From Chitinophagaceae bacterium BSSC1 (GTDB lineage Bacteria; Bacteroidota; Bacteroidia; Chitinophagales; Chitinophagaceae), in contig NKJC01000001.1 of assembly GCA_002256435.1 (NCBI GenBank), positions 620,001-684,000 on the forward strand: 64,000 nucleotides of DNA. The letters run 5' to 3'. Positions 1 to 8,625 of this stretch are shown here, piece after piece (the stretch's first letter is position 1; each line of letters begins with the position of its first letter). The translations under genes and the position numbers were made by a program. The notes under the pieces were generated by a model. The model saw nothing but the letters and a program-made list of their open reading frames with translations. It was not told the DNA's origin and searched no databases.

Positions 1-1695
1 AACAATTTATTACCCATGAAAGCCAAGCGTGTGGCTTATTTGGGAGTAGGCATAGACAAAAGCAATGCATTTGCAGAGCAAGTGCAAAAAGACTATCAAG
101 CAGACTTATTTTTCTTTGGACCAAAAGACGGTGCCAAAAAGAAAGACAGTTTACTCAATATCTTGAAAAAATACGATGGTATTGTTTTGGGGATGCACAA
201 TTTTAGCCGCAGACCAGCCAATAATTATGGATTATCAGAACAAACCATTAGCCTATTACAACTGGCTCAAAATCTTCCCGTAATTAATTTTGTTTTTGGC
301 AATCCTTATGGCATGAAATACCTCTGTAATGCCAGCAATATTGTAGCCTGTTATGAAGACGATGCTATTACCCAAATCACTGCTGCTAGTTTATTAAATG
401 GTCAAATTCATGCAAAGGGTCAATTACCCGTTTCGGTATGTGATCAATTTAAAGTTGGTGATGGAATTGCCTATGCTGGTTATTTACCATCGGCGAAGCC
501 AGAACAAGTTGGACTAGACGCTGAAAGCCTTGCCCGCATTGACAGAATTGCCAATGACGCCATTGCTGGTGGAGCCATGCCAGGTTGTGTGGTTTTGGTA
601 GCACGCAATGGAAAGATTGCCTATAACAAAGCTTTTGGTTATACTGATTTTGACAAAAAAGAACCCATCAATACATCCATGGTTTATGACTTAGCTTCTG
701 TAACCAAGGTTTCTGCCACTACTGTTTCTGTAATGAAATTGTACGAAGAAGGAAAACTGGAATTGGATAAAACTTTGGGAGATTATCTGCCATGGGTAAA
801 AGGATCGGATAAAGCTGGACTAACTCTTAGAAATGTACTCTTACACCAAGCGGGACTAAATCCCTTTATTCCTTTTTACAGAGAAGTGATTGATACCGCT
901 ACTGGTATTCCCAAGCCACAATATTTTTCTACAAAACAGGATGCGCAACACCAATATAGGGCTGCTGAAAATTTATACGTTCGCAATGATTGGCAAGATA
1001 GTTTGTACCAACGCATTCTAAAAAGCAAACTCACAGAAGCGGGGCACTATGTTTATAGCGACAATGATTTTATTTTCTTGGGCAAAGTGGTAGAAGCCAT
1101 TAGTGGCATGCCTTTGAATGACTACGCAAGGGTCAATTTTTATGAGCCACTAGACATGGCCACAACGGGATTTTTACCTAGAAAACATATCCCACTAGGA
1201 AATATTGTGCCAACTGAATTAGAAAAACATTTTCGTCAGCAATTGATTCGCGGAGACGTGCACGATGAAGGCGCTGCTATGTTTGGTGGTGTAGCAGGTC
1301 ATGCTGGTCTATTTAGCAATGCTTATGATTTGTCTAAACTTTATCAAATGTTATTGAATGGAGGAGAATTGAACGGAAAACGTTTGTTAAAAGCATCCAC
1401 GGTTCAATTGTTTACTGCTTACAATAGTAACATCAGCCGCAGAGGATTGGGCTTTGATAAGCCAGAAAAAGACAATGCCAGCAGAAAAGAGCCCTATCCA
1501 AGTGCCAGTGTTTCTCCGGAAACCTTTGGTCATACGGGGTTTACAGGTACCTGTGTTTGGGTAGACCCCAAGGAAAACCTAGTCTATATTTTCTTATCCA
1601 ATAGGGTTACTCCTACGCGCAATAACAACAAACTCAGCTCCTTAAACGTGCGACCAAACATACAGGAAGCCGTTTATCAGTCTATTTTGAAGTAG
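1..1695 (+). CDS. GH3 C-domain / serine beta-lactamase-fold hydrolase fusion, 5' end outside window
   Basis: The reading frame is open from base 1, so the true start lies to the left; the first ATG in view (base 16) is internal. About the first 145 visible residues resemble the C-terminal domain of family 3 glycoside hydrolases. The remainder is a class C beta-lactamase/penicillin-binding-protein fold. It has the SxxK tetrad (Ser codon 697-699, reads SVTK), a Y-S-D-N motif (Tyr codon 1054) and an H-T-G triad (His codon 1531). GH3 plus beta-lactamase fusions of about 1000 residues are familiar in Bacteroidota, and a cell-wall muropeptide or oligosaccharide role is usually assumed (inference). 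The N-terminal GH3 barrel, its catalytic Asp and any signal peptide are not visible. It is followed by a lipoprotein gene 66 bases downstream. Confidence 0.85.
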   Translation, partial: NNLLPMKAKRVAYLGVGIDKSNAFAEQVQKDYQADLFFFGPKDGAKKKDSLLNILKKYDGIVLGMHNFSRRPANNYGLSEQTISLLQLAQNLPVINFVFGNPYGMKYLCNASNIVACYEDDAITQITAASLLNGQIHAKGQLPVSVCDQFKVGDGIAYAGYLPSAKPEQVGLDAESLARIDRIANDAIAGGAMPGCVVLVARNGKIAYNKAFGYTDFDKKEPINTSMVYDLASVTKVSATTVSVMKLYEEGKLELDKTLGDYLPWVKGSDKAGLTLRNVLLHQAGLNPFIPFYREVIDTATGIPKPQYFSTKQDAQHQYRAAENLYVRNDWQDSLYQRILKSKLTEAGHYVYSDNDFIFLGKVVEAISGMPLNDYARVNFYEPLDMATTGFLPRKHIPLGNIVPTELEKHFRQQLIRGDVHDEGAAMFGGVAGHAGLFSNAYDLSKLYQMLLNGGELNGKRLLKASTVQLFTAYNSNISRRGLGFDKPEKDNASRKEPYPSASVSPETFGHTGFTGTCVWVDPKENLVYIFLSNRVTPTRNNNKLSSLNVRPNIQEAVYQSILK

Positions 1696-1729
1696 GTAAT
1701 TTTCCATAGGGCTACTAAATACTAAGGGC

Positions 1730-1737
1730 TAACTTAG
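1730..1737 (+). promoter_or_regulatory. Putative -7 box (TAACTTAG) for the DUF4836 gene
   Basis: TAACTTAG is one mismatch from the Bacteroidota -7 consensus TAnnTTTG and lies 24 bases before the ATG at 1762. A clear -33 TTG is not evident. Weak support. Confidence 0.3.
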
Positions 1738-1761
1738 CGTTACAAACTTAATTGTAGCACT

Positions 1762-3486
1762 ATGTTTAGCAAATTCCGCCTGATACCTGCACTGGTTGCA
1801 ATGGCTTTCTTAATTAGTTCTTGTGGTAGCAATGCCCCTAAAGAAGCAAGGTTTATTCCAAAAGACGCTAGCGCTGTCTTAATTGTAGACCCCAAGAACA
1901 TGGAAGACAAATTGGAGAAGTCTGGAATCAGTATGGATACCTTGATCAACCACCTCTTTAAAAGAAATGCCATGGATACAACAGAAAGATCCATGTTTCA
2001 ATCCATTAAAGACAGTGCTGGTATGGACTGGAGCAACAAAGTATTTTTATTTGCCTTACAAAATGGCAATGCCAATACTGGAAAATCAACAGCAGTTAAC
2101 CTAATCATGGGTTTAAAAAGCGGTAGTGAATTTGAAGCTTTTCTAAAAAGGCAACCCAGCTTAGGAACTAAAAAAATCCAAAAAGAAAAAGACTACACCT
2201 ACTTGGTAACTAGCCCTGAATCTATGATTGCATGGGATGATAAAAACGTGATTGGAACTTTTTATCAAAATGAAGTAAAGCCTTATTATGACACGGTTGC
2301 CATGAAATTTGTGGTACCTGAAAAAGGCAATTCAGATTCAGCCATGCGCGCTGAAGTAAATAAGTATTTTACCCAGAAAAAAGACGCGTCTTTGGCAAGT
2401 GTAGATGCATTTAGTAAAATGTTTAAGACCAATGCTGATGGATATGCTTTTGCTAGTACCAATAGCTATTTGAATGTATTGAGTGCTATGCCTTTGCAAT
2501 TACCCAAACTAGAAGAACTGGTTAAGGATAATTATATGGCAGCTACTTTGAGTTTTGAAGAAGGAAAAATAGTAGCCACCACTACCACTTTTACCAATCC
2601 TTTTGTAAGTAACCTCCTGAAAAAATATGCTGGTCCAACTGTTAATCTTTCATTACTAGAACACTATCCTTCTGAGAATATTAACATGATCATGATGGCT
2701 TCTTTTAATCCAGCCATCTTTGGTGGAATACTCAAAGAATTAGAAGTAGAGGGCTTGGTTAATAGCTTTATGGATAAGACCGGATTTAGCGCGCAGGACT
2801 TGTACAAAACATTAAAAGGAGATATTGCAGTAGTTGTTTCTGACCTAGGTATGCCAGGAAAAGAAATAGGTGTGAAAAATGATTCTACCATTAGTGTTTC
2901 TAGAAAACCCATTGGTAAAATGATTTTCACTGCGCCTGTTGGCGATACTGCCAGTTTTGCCAAAATTATGAACAAAGCTGTTGAGTTGGGCTATTTTAGC
3001 AAACAAGGAAACACTTATAAAATCTCTTCAAAAATTCCTTCATTGGGACTCTATATGCAAGCTGATGATAAGAATCTGATTATGGCCAGTGATAGTCTTA
3101 CTTATGCGCAATATGTTTCTAATAAATCAAAAGCTGTTGTTGGTAATGATGCGCTGAACTTATTCAAAGGCAAGTCAACTGTAGCTTATTTTGATATTAC
3201 CAATACCATTAAAGGGTTTATGAATAGCACTGGTAGTAATTATCAGAACAGCATGAGTTCTGCCAAAAATATTCTAAAAGACGTAATAGCTACTACTGAT
3301 AATTTTGAGGATGGCGCCGTTAAGGGTAAAATGGAAATTAGACTTAACAATGAAAAGCAAAATAGTTTGGCAACCTTAACTGGACTATTCACTGATATTG
3401 CAGTTGACATGCGCATGGCAGCCAAAAAAGAAAGCGAACAAAGCATGTTCCCCTCAGGAGTACCTGCTATTATTCGTACCAATTAA
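1762..3486 (+). CDS. DUF4836-family lipoprotein
   Basis: This 574-residue protein begins with a short hydrophobic signal and a lipobox ending in S-S-C at residues 19-21, so it should be an envelope lipoprotein. The body matches the DUF4836 pattern: an early P-K-D-A-S-A-V-L-I-V-D segment after the signal, then two repeated alpha/beta halves that each handle a 'scalar' quantity. Function is unknown in the family. It precedes an ABC transporter pair by 14 bases, so it may be cotranscribed with it. That link to an exporter is inference only. Start ATG 1762 gives an intact signal peptide. Confidence 0.8.
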   Translation: MFSKFRLIPALVAMAFLISSCGSNAPKEARFIPKDASAVLIVDPKNMEDKLEKSGISMDTLINHLFKRNAMDTTERSMFQSIKDSAGMDWSNKVFLFALQNGNANTGKSTAVNLIMGLKSGSEFEAFLKRQPSLGTKKIQKEKDYTYLVTSPESMIAWDDKNVIGTFYQNEVKPYYDTVAMKFVVPEKGNSDSAMRAEVNKYFTQKKDASLASVDAFSKMFKTNADGYAFASTNSYLNVLSAMPLQLPKLEELVKDNYMAATLSFEEGKIVATTTTFTNPFVSNLLKKYAGPTVNLSLLEHYPSENINMIMMASFNPAIFGGILKELEVEGLVNSFMDKTGFSAQDLYKTLKGDIAVVVSDLGMPGKEIGVKNDSTISVSRKPIGKMIFTAPVGDTASFAKIMNKAVELGYFSKQGNTYKISSKIPSLGLYMQADDKNLIMASDSLTYAQYVSNKSKAVVGNDALNLFKGKSTVAYFDITNTIKGFMNSTGSNYQNSMSSAKNILKDVIATTDNFEDGAVKGKMEIRLNNEKQNSLATLTGLFTDIAVDMRMAAKKESEQSMFPSGVPAIIRTN

Positions 3487-3500
3487 TGTGAGACCGGTTC

Positions 3501-4148
3501 ATGGAAATTAGTTTGCAATCTTTAATCCCTATTCCACTCAAAGACAGGAAACTGCATGAGCAGTCTGCTATTTGGAAATCCAATTGCTTGTTTCGCCAAG
3601 CGGAATGGATAAAGATTCAAGCCCCCAGTGGAACAGGCAAGACTAGTTTCCAACATATTTTGTATGGCATTCGTCATGATTATGAAGGTACGGTCATGTA
3701 CAATCATCAAAATTTAAAAGACTTTGATGAAGACGCATTGGCCAAATTACGTCAAGAGCAATTGTCTGTTATATTCCAAGATTTGAAATTATTTGGCAAC
3801 CTAACAGCATTTGAAAATATTGAATTAAAGAGATTGCTATCTCCTGGATTTAAGACAACGGAATCTATTCTAGAAATGGCCACCCTTTTAGGGGTTGATG
3901 GCATACTGCATCAACCAGCTGCTATTTGCAGTTATGGCGAACAACAAAGAATAGCCATTATTCGTGCTTTGATGCAACCCTTTGAATGGTTGATTATGGA
4001 TGAACCATTTAGTCATTTAGACGATGTTAATATTCAAAAAGCTGCTACGCTAATTGCCAGTGAATGTAAGGCTAGAGGCGCAGGCCTTATTATCACAGAC
4101 CTTGAAGCAGACAACCATTTCAACTACCAAAGAGTACTTTACCTATAA
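3501..4148 (+). CDS. ABC transporter ATP-binding protein (LolD/FtsE-like)
   Basis: A 215-residue nucleotide-binding subunit. The Walker A loop is A-P-S-G-T-G-K-T-S (residues 41-49), the Walker B is L-I-M-D-E-P, and the signature is S-Y-G-E-Q-Q rather than the usual LSGGQ. It has a Q-loop (F-Q-D) and a D-loop (S-H-L-D). Size and sequence fit the LolD/FtsE/MacB group that energises FtsX-type permeases acting on envelope substrates rather than importers. The permease gene follows after 8 bases, confirming a two-gene exporter operon. The atypical signature keeps the key Gly and Gln and should still be functional. Substrate is not identifiable from sequence; lipoprotein release or lipid extraction are possibilities. 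Confidence 0.85.
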   Translation: MEISLQSLIPIPLKDRKLHEQSAIWKSNCLFRQAEWIKIQAPSGTGKTSFQHILYGIRHDYEGTVMYNHQNLKDFDEDALAKLRQEQLSVIFQDLKLFGNLTAFENIELKRLLSPGFKTTESILEMATLLGVDGILHQPAAICSYGEQQRIAIIRALMQPFEWLIMDEPFSHLDDVNIQKAATLIASECKARGAGLIITDLEADNHFNYQRVLYL

Positions 4149-4156
4149 TCAGCATT

Positions 4157-5344
4157 ATGCTTCATCAACTACTTAGTAAACTCATCAAGAATAGCGCAGG
4201 GAAAACCCGGTTCTTGATGGCATTAGTAGGTATGTCAGTAGCCATATTTTTAATTCTTTCGGCTGTTCAGTTGCAAGTAAACTATTACCAACTTTTACAC
4301 GCTAAAGACAATCAAGACAGTATTGCTAATTTTTTGGTGGTAAACAAAATTATGACGGACCAGAATATTGGTTCAAGTAGTTTGTCAGCAGAGCAGATCA
4401 AAGACATAGAAGCGCAACCATTTGTAGAATCTGTGGGAAATTTGATTCCAAGTAGATTTAAAGCAGCCATACAAAGTAATAGTGAAAGATTTCCTTTTTA
4501 TACTGATATAGCATTCGAAAGTGTTCCTTCAGAATTCCTAGACATTACAGCAAAGGACTGGATATGGAATGAGCAATCTAACTACCTACCCATTATTGTA
4601 CCCAACCAGTTTTTAGACATCTATAATTTTCAATTCTCCATTTCACAGAACCTTCCACAGCTAACACCTGCAGTAGTTAAAATGCTGGTCTTTAAGGTAA
4701 CTATTCAAACACCTAGTGGACCATTGAGTATGAATGGAAGAGTGGTGGGTTTAAGCAATAGAATTTCTTCTATGTTGGTGCCGCAATCGTTTATGGAATG
4801 GGCCAACAAACGTTTTGCCAATAGTCCAGGAACCAATGCTTCTTCTAGAGTAGTTATTAGAACAAAAGACCCCGGTAATCCTTTACTAGTGAAATATTTA
4901 AAAGAAAAGGGCTTAACTACTGATGCAGACAAAACTAGGTTTAGTAAATACCGTCAAGTAGTAGATTTTGTAGTCAATATTTCTGGCATCACTGGCATTC
5001 TTTTATTGGTATTTGCTTTACTAATCTTTACACTATTTATTCAATTAACCATTGCTTCTTGTAAAGATGAAATTGCCTTATTGGTTTTGATGGGTAGTTC
5101 TCCAAAACAATTAAAACGTTTCTTAATGCTACGTTTTTATCCGCCCAATATTTGGATAGCGGCCTTTGGATTAATCTTGATAAGTGCAACACAATACTGG
5201 CTTTACCAATTCTTAAAAGGAAAACAAATAATTCTGTCTCCCTTTATCTCTGGCTACACAATAGTAGCAGCTATTGGCATACTATTGGTAATTGCTTATG
5301 TGAACAATCATAGCATTAGAAAGTGGTTGCGCCAGAAAAAATAG
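4157..5344 (+). CDS. ABC transporter permease, FtsX-like family
   Basis: A 395-residue membrane protein with one N-terminal transmembrane segment (about residues 20-40), a large extracytoplasmic domain of about 220 residues, and three C-terminal transmembrane segments (about 275-390). That 1+3 topology is diagnostic of FtsX/LolC/MacB-type permeases. It is the partner of the ATP-binding gene immediately upstream. Its stop codon lies 2 bases from the stop of the convergent signalling gene, with no terminator hairpin visible between them. Confidence 0.82.
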   Translation: MLHQLLSKLIKNSAGKTRFLMALVGMSVAIFLILSAVQLQVNYYQLLHAKDNQDSIANFLVVNKIMTDQNIGSSSLSAEQIKDIEAQPFVESVGNLIPSRFKAAIQSNSERFPFYTDIAFESVPSEFLDITAKDWIWNEQSNYLPIIVPNQFLDIYNFQFSISQNLPQLTPAVVKMLVFKVTIQTPSGPLSMNGRVVGLSNRISSMLVPQSFMEWANKRFANSPGTNASSRVVIRTKDPGNPLLVKYLKEKGLTTDADKTRFSKYRQVVDFVVNISGITGILLLVFALLIFTLFIQLTIASCKDEIALLVLMGSSPKQLKRFLMLRFYPPNIWIAAFGLILISATQYWLYQFLKGKQIILSPFISGYTIVAAIGILLVIAYVNNHSIRKWLRQKK

Positions 5345-5346
5345 GG

Positions 5347-6420
5347 TTATCCTTTTAAGATTCCTTCAACAAAATCTACAGAAAGCGGCTTAGTAATATA
5401 GTCAATGACCATATCATAACTCCTAGCCCTATTTCTGTCGTCATTATCAATACTAGATGAAAGCATGATGACTTTAGACTTGGTATCAAATTTGGTGTAT
5501 AAATTCAAAAAGTCCCAACCATTTTTTTCAGGGAAATTGATATCCAAGAAAATCAGATAATCGCCTTCATGATCACTTGTTCTGAGATAATTGATAGCGT
5601 CATCTGGATTAGTGAAAATCTCTATAGGCATGTCTTTGATGACCATTTGAATAATTTTCTTATTCAACATATTGGTCAATGCATCATCGTCTACCAAGAG
5701 CACTTTTTTGAATTTAGCCAGAACACCTGTGCTTTCAAAAAAGCTATCATTTTGATTAAATGAGAGTTTGTGATTGATCTTAAAAATACTACTATTAATA
5801 ATTTGAATAGACTGTTTAGCTTCTGCTAATAATACCTGTCTTTCATTCTCATCAATAAATTTATTGTCAACTAGTTGTATGATAGATTGAATCTTTGCAT
5901 ATTCATGACGCAATTCATGAGAAGTGATAAAAGAAAGTTCTCTGAGTGTATTAATGTTGCGCTGTTTGTGCAATTCATATTTGCGCTTTTCAGACATGTC
6001 TTGGGCCATTGCCAATAGTTGCTTAGCCCCATTTTCAACTTGTTTGAATATGGAAATTCTAACCAAATAATAAGTATAGGTATCTGAACCTGTTTTTACC
6101 CTAAGTTCCATACTGGCTACCTCGTGCTCCTGTAATTGGTTCACTTTGGTTTCCATGTCATCTATCAAGGAAAGATCATCTGCATGAATCATTCCCTTAA
6201 CTTGTTCAATTCCAATATCTTCTGTGGAATTTTCTGGCAAACCAACCAATTTATTCATGGCAGGGTTACGCATTTGTATAGTTCCAGATGCTAGATCATA
6301 TACAAAAACCAAATCCATAAGGTGTTTGAAAACCGATTCTAACAACAATGCCTTTTCTTCCAGGCTGTTCTTCTCTAAATTGATTGCGTTCATTAATTGG
6401 GCTTTATGGGGGATGCGCAT
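5347..6420 (-). CDS. PAS / phosphoacceptor-like helix / receiver protein lacking an ATPase domain
   Basis: A 357-residue cytoplasmic signalling protein. Residues about 25-145 form a PAS domain. Residues 150-220 look like a dimerisation/phosphoacceptor helix pair with His168 in a T-S-H-E-L-R-H context. Residues 238-357 form a receiver with D-D-D at 244-246, phosphoacceptor Asp293 and Lys344-Pro. Between the helix pair and the receiver there is room for only about 20 residues, so the HATPase_c domain (N, G1, G2 boxes) of a normal hybrid kinase is missing. The protein could be a phosphorelay intermediate phosphorylated by another kinase (inference). The receiver is closely related to the stand-alone receiver at 9295-9699. 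Confidence 0.8.
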   Translation of the reverse strand: MRIPHKAQLMNAINLEKNSLEEKALLLESVFKHLMDLVFVYDLASGTIQMRNPAMNKLVGLPENSTEDIGIEQVKGMIHADDLSLIDDMETKVNQLQEHEVASMELRVKTGSDTYTYYLVRISIFKQVENGAKQLLAMAQDMSEKRKYELHKQRNINTLRELSFITSHELRHEYAKIQSIIQLVDNKFIDENERQVLLAEAKQSIQIINSSIFKINHKLSFNQNDSFFESTGVLAKFKKVLLVDDDALTNMLNKKIIQMVIKDMPIEIFTNPDDAINYLRTSDHEGDYLIFLDINFPEKNGWDFLNLYTKFDTKSKVIMLSSSIDNDDRNRARSYDMVIDYITKPLSVDFVEGILKG

Positions 6421-6719
6421 TGATGGACCTAAAATTAAGCTTTGAATTGGTAGTTTTTTCAGTTAAAACACCGTATTTTCAAAGGTGTTTTTCCCGTATA
6501 AATTTAAAATGAATTTGTTCTAGTAGTCTAAAAGGCCTGTAAACATAGGTGTTTCCACCATTTTTGGTACCGTGAAAACACCGAATTTTTAAAAATGCCT
6601 ATTTTTCAACTTATTGATTATCAACATTATATTTATTTTATTACAATTTGTAGTTGATTTACGACACTATTTTTTCAAATAGGGCGTTATCTTAGTGGAA
6701 TCATTTAAAAAAGAAGTTT
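6421..6719. other. Divergent intergenic region with AAAACACC inverted and direct repeats
   Basis: This 299-base AT-rich gap separates two divergent genes. AAAACACCgtATTTT-like 15-mers occur at 6465-6479 and 6575-6589 with one mismatch. Each is paired with an inverted copy: GGTGTTTT at 6484-6491 and GGTGTTT at 6548-6554. No ORF is visible. A shared operator or paired stem-loops would fit. Confidence 0.5.
6688..6695 (+). promoter_or_regulatory. Putative -7 box (TATCTTAG)
   Basis: TATCTTAG is one mismatch from TAnnTTTG and ends 24 bases before the ATG at 6720. Weak but well placed. Confidence 0.3.
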
Positions 6720-7193
6720 ATGAAAAAACTATCCTTAATTGGCAAAGTTGCTGTAACCATGTCGCTGGTTGTGTGTTTAATGGCTTGCCAGAAACAACAG
6801 GAAGCTACTGTTGAAGCTACTGACGAAAATATTATACAGAATGCTGCAGGCACTGGAAAACCTGATGGTAGCATTGACCGTGATGACGCTGAAGATTTAG
6901 CAGAATCTTTCAAAAAAGCTGGATCCGGTGGTACTGAGTATGTAGCCTTTAAAATCAAAGACGTTCAGAAATATTTGAACAATCTGCAAGCAAAATACAA
7001 ATCAGACGTTGTTTATGTAAACTTGGGAGTTTACACTGAAAAAACTGCACCAAGTAAGAATTTGATTGGTAGAACAACCATCTTCTTCAGCGGAAACAAC
7101 AATAAGAAATCTTTTGGTGGCATTGTTAAAACCAATGAATTGGCTGAACTTGATTTCTCTGACTATCTGAACCACGGACAAATTTATCCATAA
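6720..7193 (+). CDS. Small lipoprotein of unknown function
   Basis: A 157-residue protein that I do not recognise. It has a lysine-rich start, a hydrophobic core and a lipobox L-M-A-C at about residues 20-23, predicting an envelope lipoprotein. The mature part is acidic at first, with an Asp/Glu-rich S-I-D-R-D-D-A-E-D segment, then a compact alpha/beta-looking region with several Tyr and Val. It stands directly upstream of a membrane protein and a HisKA_3 kinase/NarL regulator pair. It could be a sensor accessory or a target of that system; this is inference from position alone. Confidence 0.6.
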   Translation: MKKLSLIGKVAVTMSLVVCLMACQKQQEATVEATDENIIQNAAGTGKPDGSIDRDDAEDLAESFKKAGSGGTEYVAFKIKDVQKYLNNLQAKYKSDVVYVNLGVYTEKTAPSKNLIGRTTIFFSGNNNKKSFGGIVKTNELAELDFSDYLNHGQIYP

Positions 7194-7204
7194 ACGAGCC
7201 TTTG

Positions 7205-7867
7205 ATGTCGATTGACTTCTTTTTCGAGATGCTCAGTCTCGTGATTGCAATATTTTGTTATACAGCACTGAAACAAACAAAAATGGTATACTTTATACCA
7301 TTTTTGTTGCTTACAGTAATCGTTGAATTTGTTGGATACCTAGCAGTTACTTATGGAATTAAAAATCGTAACTATTGGATATACAATATATTCAACCTGA
7401 TTGAATTCCTTTTTTACGCATACCTTTTTGCATCTAACTTCCAATTGAAGTTTTTACGCTTATTGGCTTATGCTTCCATGCCAGTCCTGATTTTATTTTC
7501 TTCGCTTAATTATATTTACATTCAAGGGTCAGAAAATTTCCATACATATACCTTATTACTAGGTTCCTTTTTTATGGTATTTTTTTGTTGCTGTTTCTTT
7601 TACGAATGGGTATTACCGGAGCAAATTACCCAGAACTTAATTAGACAACCATTTTTTTGGATTTGTGTTGGATTACTCCTATTCTATTTAGGTTCGGTAA
7701 TTATTAATGCCTTGTTTGAATATCTTAGAAGTAGTGATATGATCCAGGAAGGCAAGAGGATTTATGTATTTATCAACCGCAGCTTGAATATCATTTTATA
7801 TACTTCGTTTAGCATTTCATTTCTTATATGCCGAAAGAACAGGAAGGAATCCTTGTCACAATTGTAG
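7205..7867 (+). CDS. Polytopic membrane protein upstream of a sensor kinase
   Basis: About 220 residues, almost wholly hydrophobic, with roughly seven predicted transmembrane segments and a basic C-terminal tail (C-R-K-N-R-K). No known family is recognised. A TTG at 7202 is immediately followed by ATG at 7205, and the ATG is preferred. Its last 40 bases overlap the start of the kinase gene, so the two are translationally coupled. Seven-segment membrane proteins that replace the sensory part of a short kinase are common in Bacteroidota, so a sensory or accessory role is a reasonable inference. Confidence 0.65.
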   Translation: MSIDFFFEMLSLVIAIFCYTALKQTKMVYFIPFLLLTVIVEFVGYLAVTYGIKNRNYWIYNIFNLIEFLFYAYLFASNFQLKFLRLLAYASMPVLILFSSLNYIYIQGSENFHTYTLLLGSFFMVFFCCCFFYEWVLPEQITQNLIRQPFFWICVGLLLFYLGSVIINALFEYLRSSDMIQEGKRIYVFINRSLNIILYTSFSISFLICRKNRKESLSQL

Positions 7868-8625
7868 TTGCATCGGTATTTTTTGTACTGGTTGGTATTT
7901 TCTTTTTAATCCTGATATTTTTCTTCCTACGCAGACAAAGGAAGTATAAAATGGAAAAAGAAGAGATGCGGAATCGCTTTGAGCAGACCTTGCTGAAAAC
8001 CCAGTTGGAGATTCAAGAGCATACTTTCAATTATATTAGTCAAGAAATTCACGACAATATTGGTCAGATTCTTAGTCTTGTAAGAATCAACTTAAATGTG
8101 CTTGCAGAGAATTTACCAGATGTTCATTTTGAAAAAACAGATGAATTATTGGGTAAAGTGATTCGTGACTTAAGAACGCTAAGCCATAATTTAAACAGTA
8201 ATAGATTACAAGAAATTGGGATAGTAGAAGGCTTAAAATCTTTGTTACAGCAACTTGAAAAAACAGGTAAATACAGTACTGAATTTAATGCCCCAATCAG
8301 CTCCCTTTCCTTTGTCAACAATGACAATAGCCTGATCTTATACAGAATGGTTCAAGAAGTGTTGAATAACATTATTAAACATGCACATGCAAGTAAAATA
8401 ATCATTGATATTGAACCTAAGGGTCCACAATGCCATTTATTGAAAATTTCTGATAACGGAAAAGGCTTTGATACCAGTAAATTGCAAGAAAACAAAACTG
8501 GCATTGGTTTGCAGAATATTTTTACCCGAGCCAAAATGATTAATTCTGCTGTGAGTATTAAAAGTAGTGAGCAGGAAGGAACTTCTATTGTATTTGAAAT
8601 AAACAATCAACCCATACTCAAATGA
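7828..8625 (+). CDS. Sensor histidine kinase, HisKA_3 (NarX/LytS-like) type
   Basis: A 265-residue kinase with one N-terminal transmembrane segment (about residues 9-34) and essentially no periplasmic domain. The phosphoacceptor is His75 in the S-Q-E-I-H-D-N-I-G-Q box typical of HisKA_3. The ATPase domain has an N box (E-V-L-N-N-I-I-K-H), a G1 box (D-N-G-K-G-F-D) and a G2 box (G-I-G-L-Q-N-I). It overlaps the membrane protein upstream by 40 bases and the NarL-type regulator downstream by an ATGA overlap, forming a complete two-component operon. Sensing likely relies on the upstream membrane protein. Confidence 0.9.
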   Translation: MPKEQEGILVTIVVASVFFVLVGIFFLILIFFFLRRQRKYKMEKEEMRNRFEQTLLKTQLEIQEHTFNYISQEIHDNIGQILSLVRINLNVLAENLPDVHFEKTDELLGKVIRDLRTLSHNLNSNRLQEIGIVEGLKSLLQQLEKTGKYSTEFNAPISSLSFVNNDNSLILYRMVQEVLNNIIKHAHASKIIIDIEPKGPQCHLLKISDNGKGFDTSKLQENKTGIGLQNIFTRAKMINSAVSIKSSEQEGTSIVFEINNQPILK

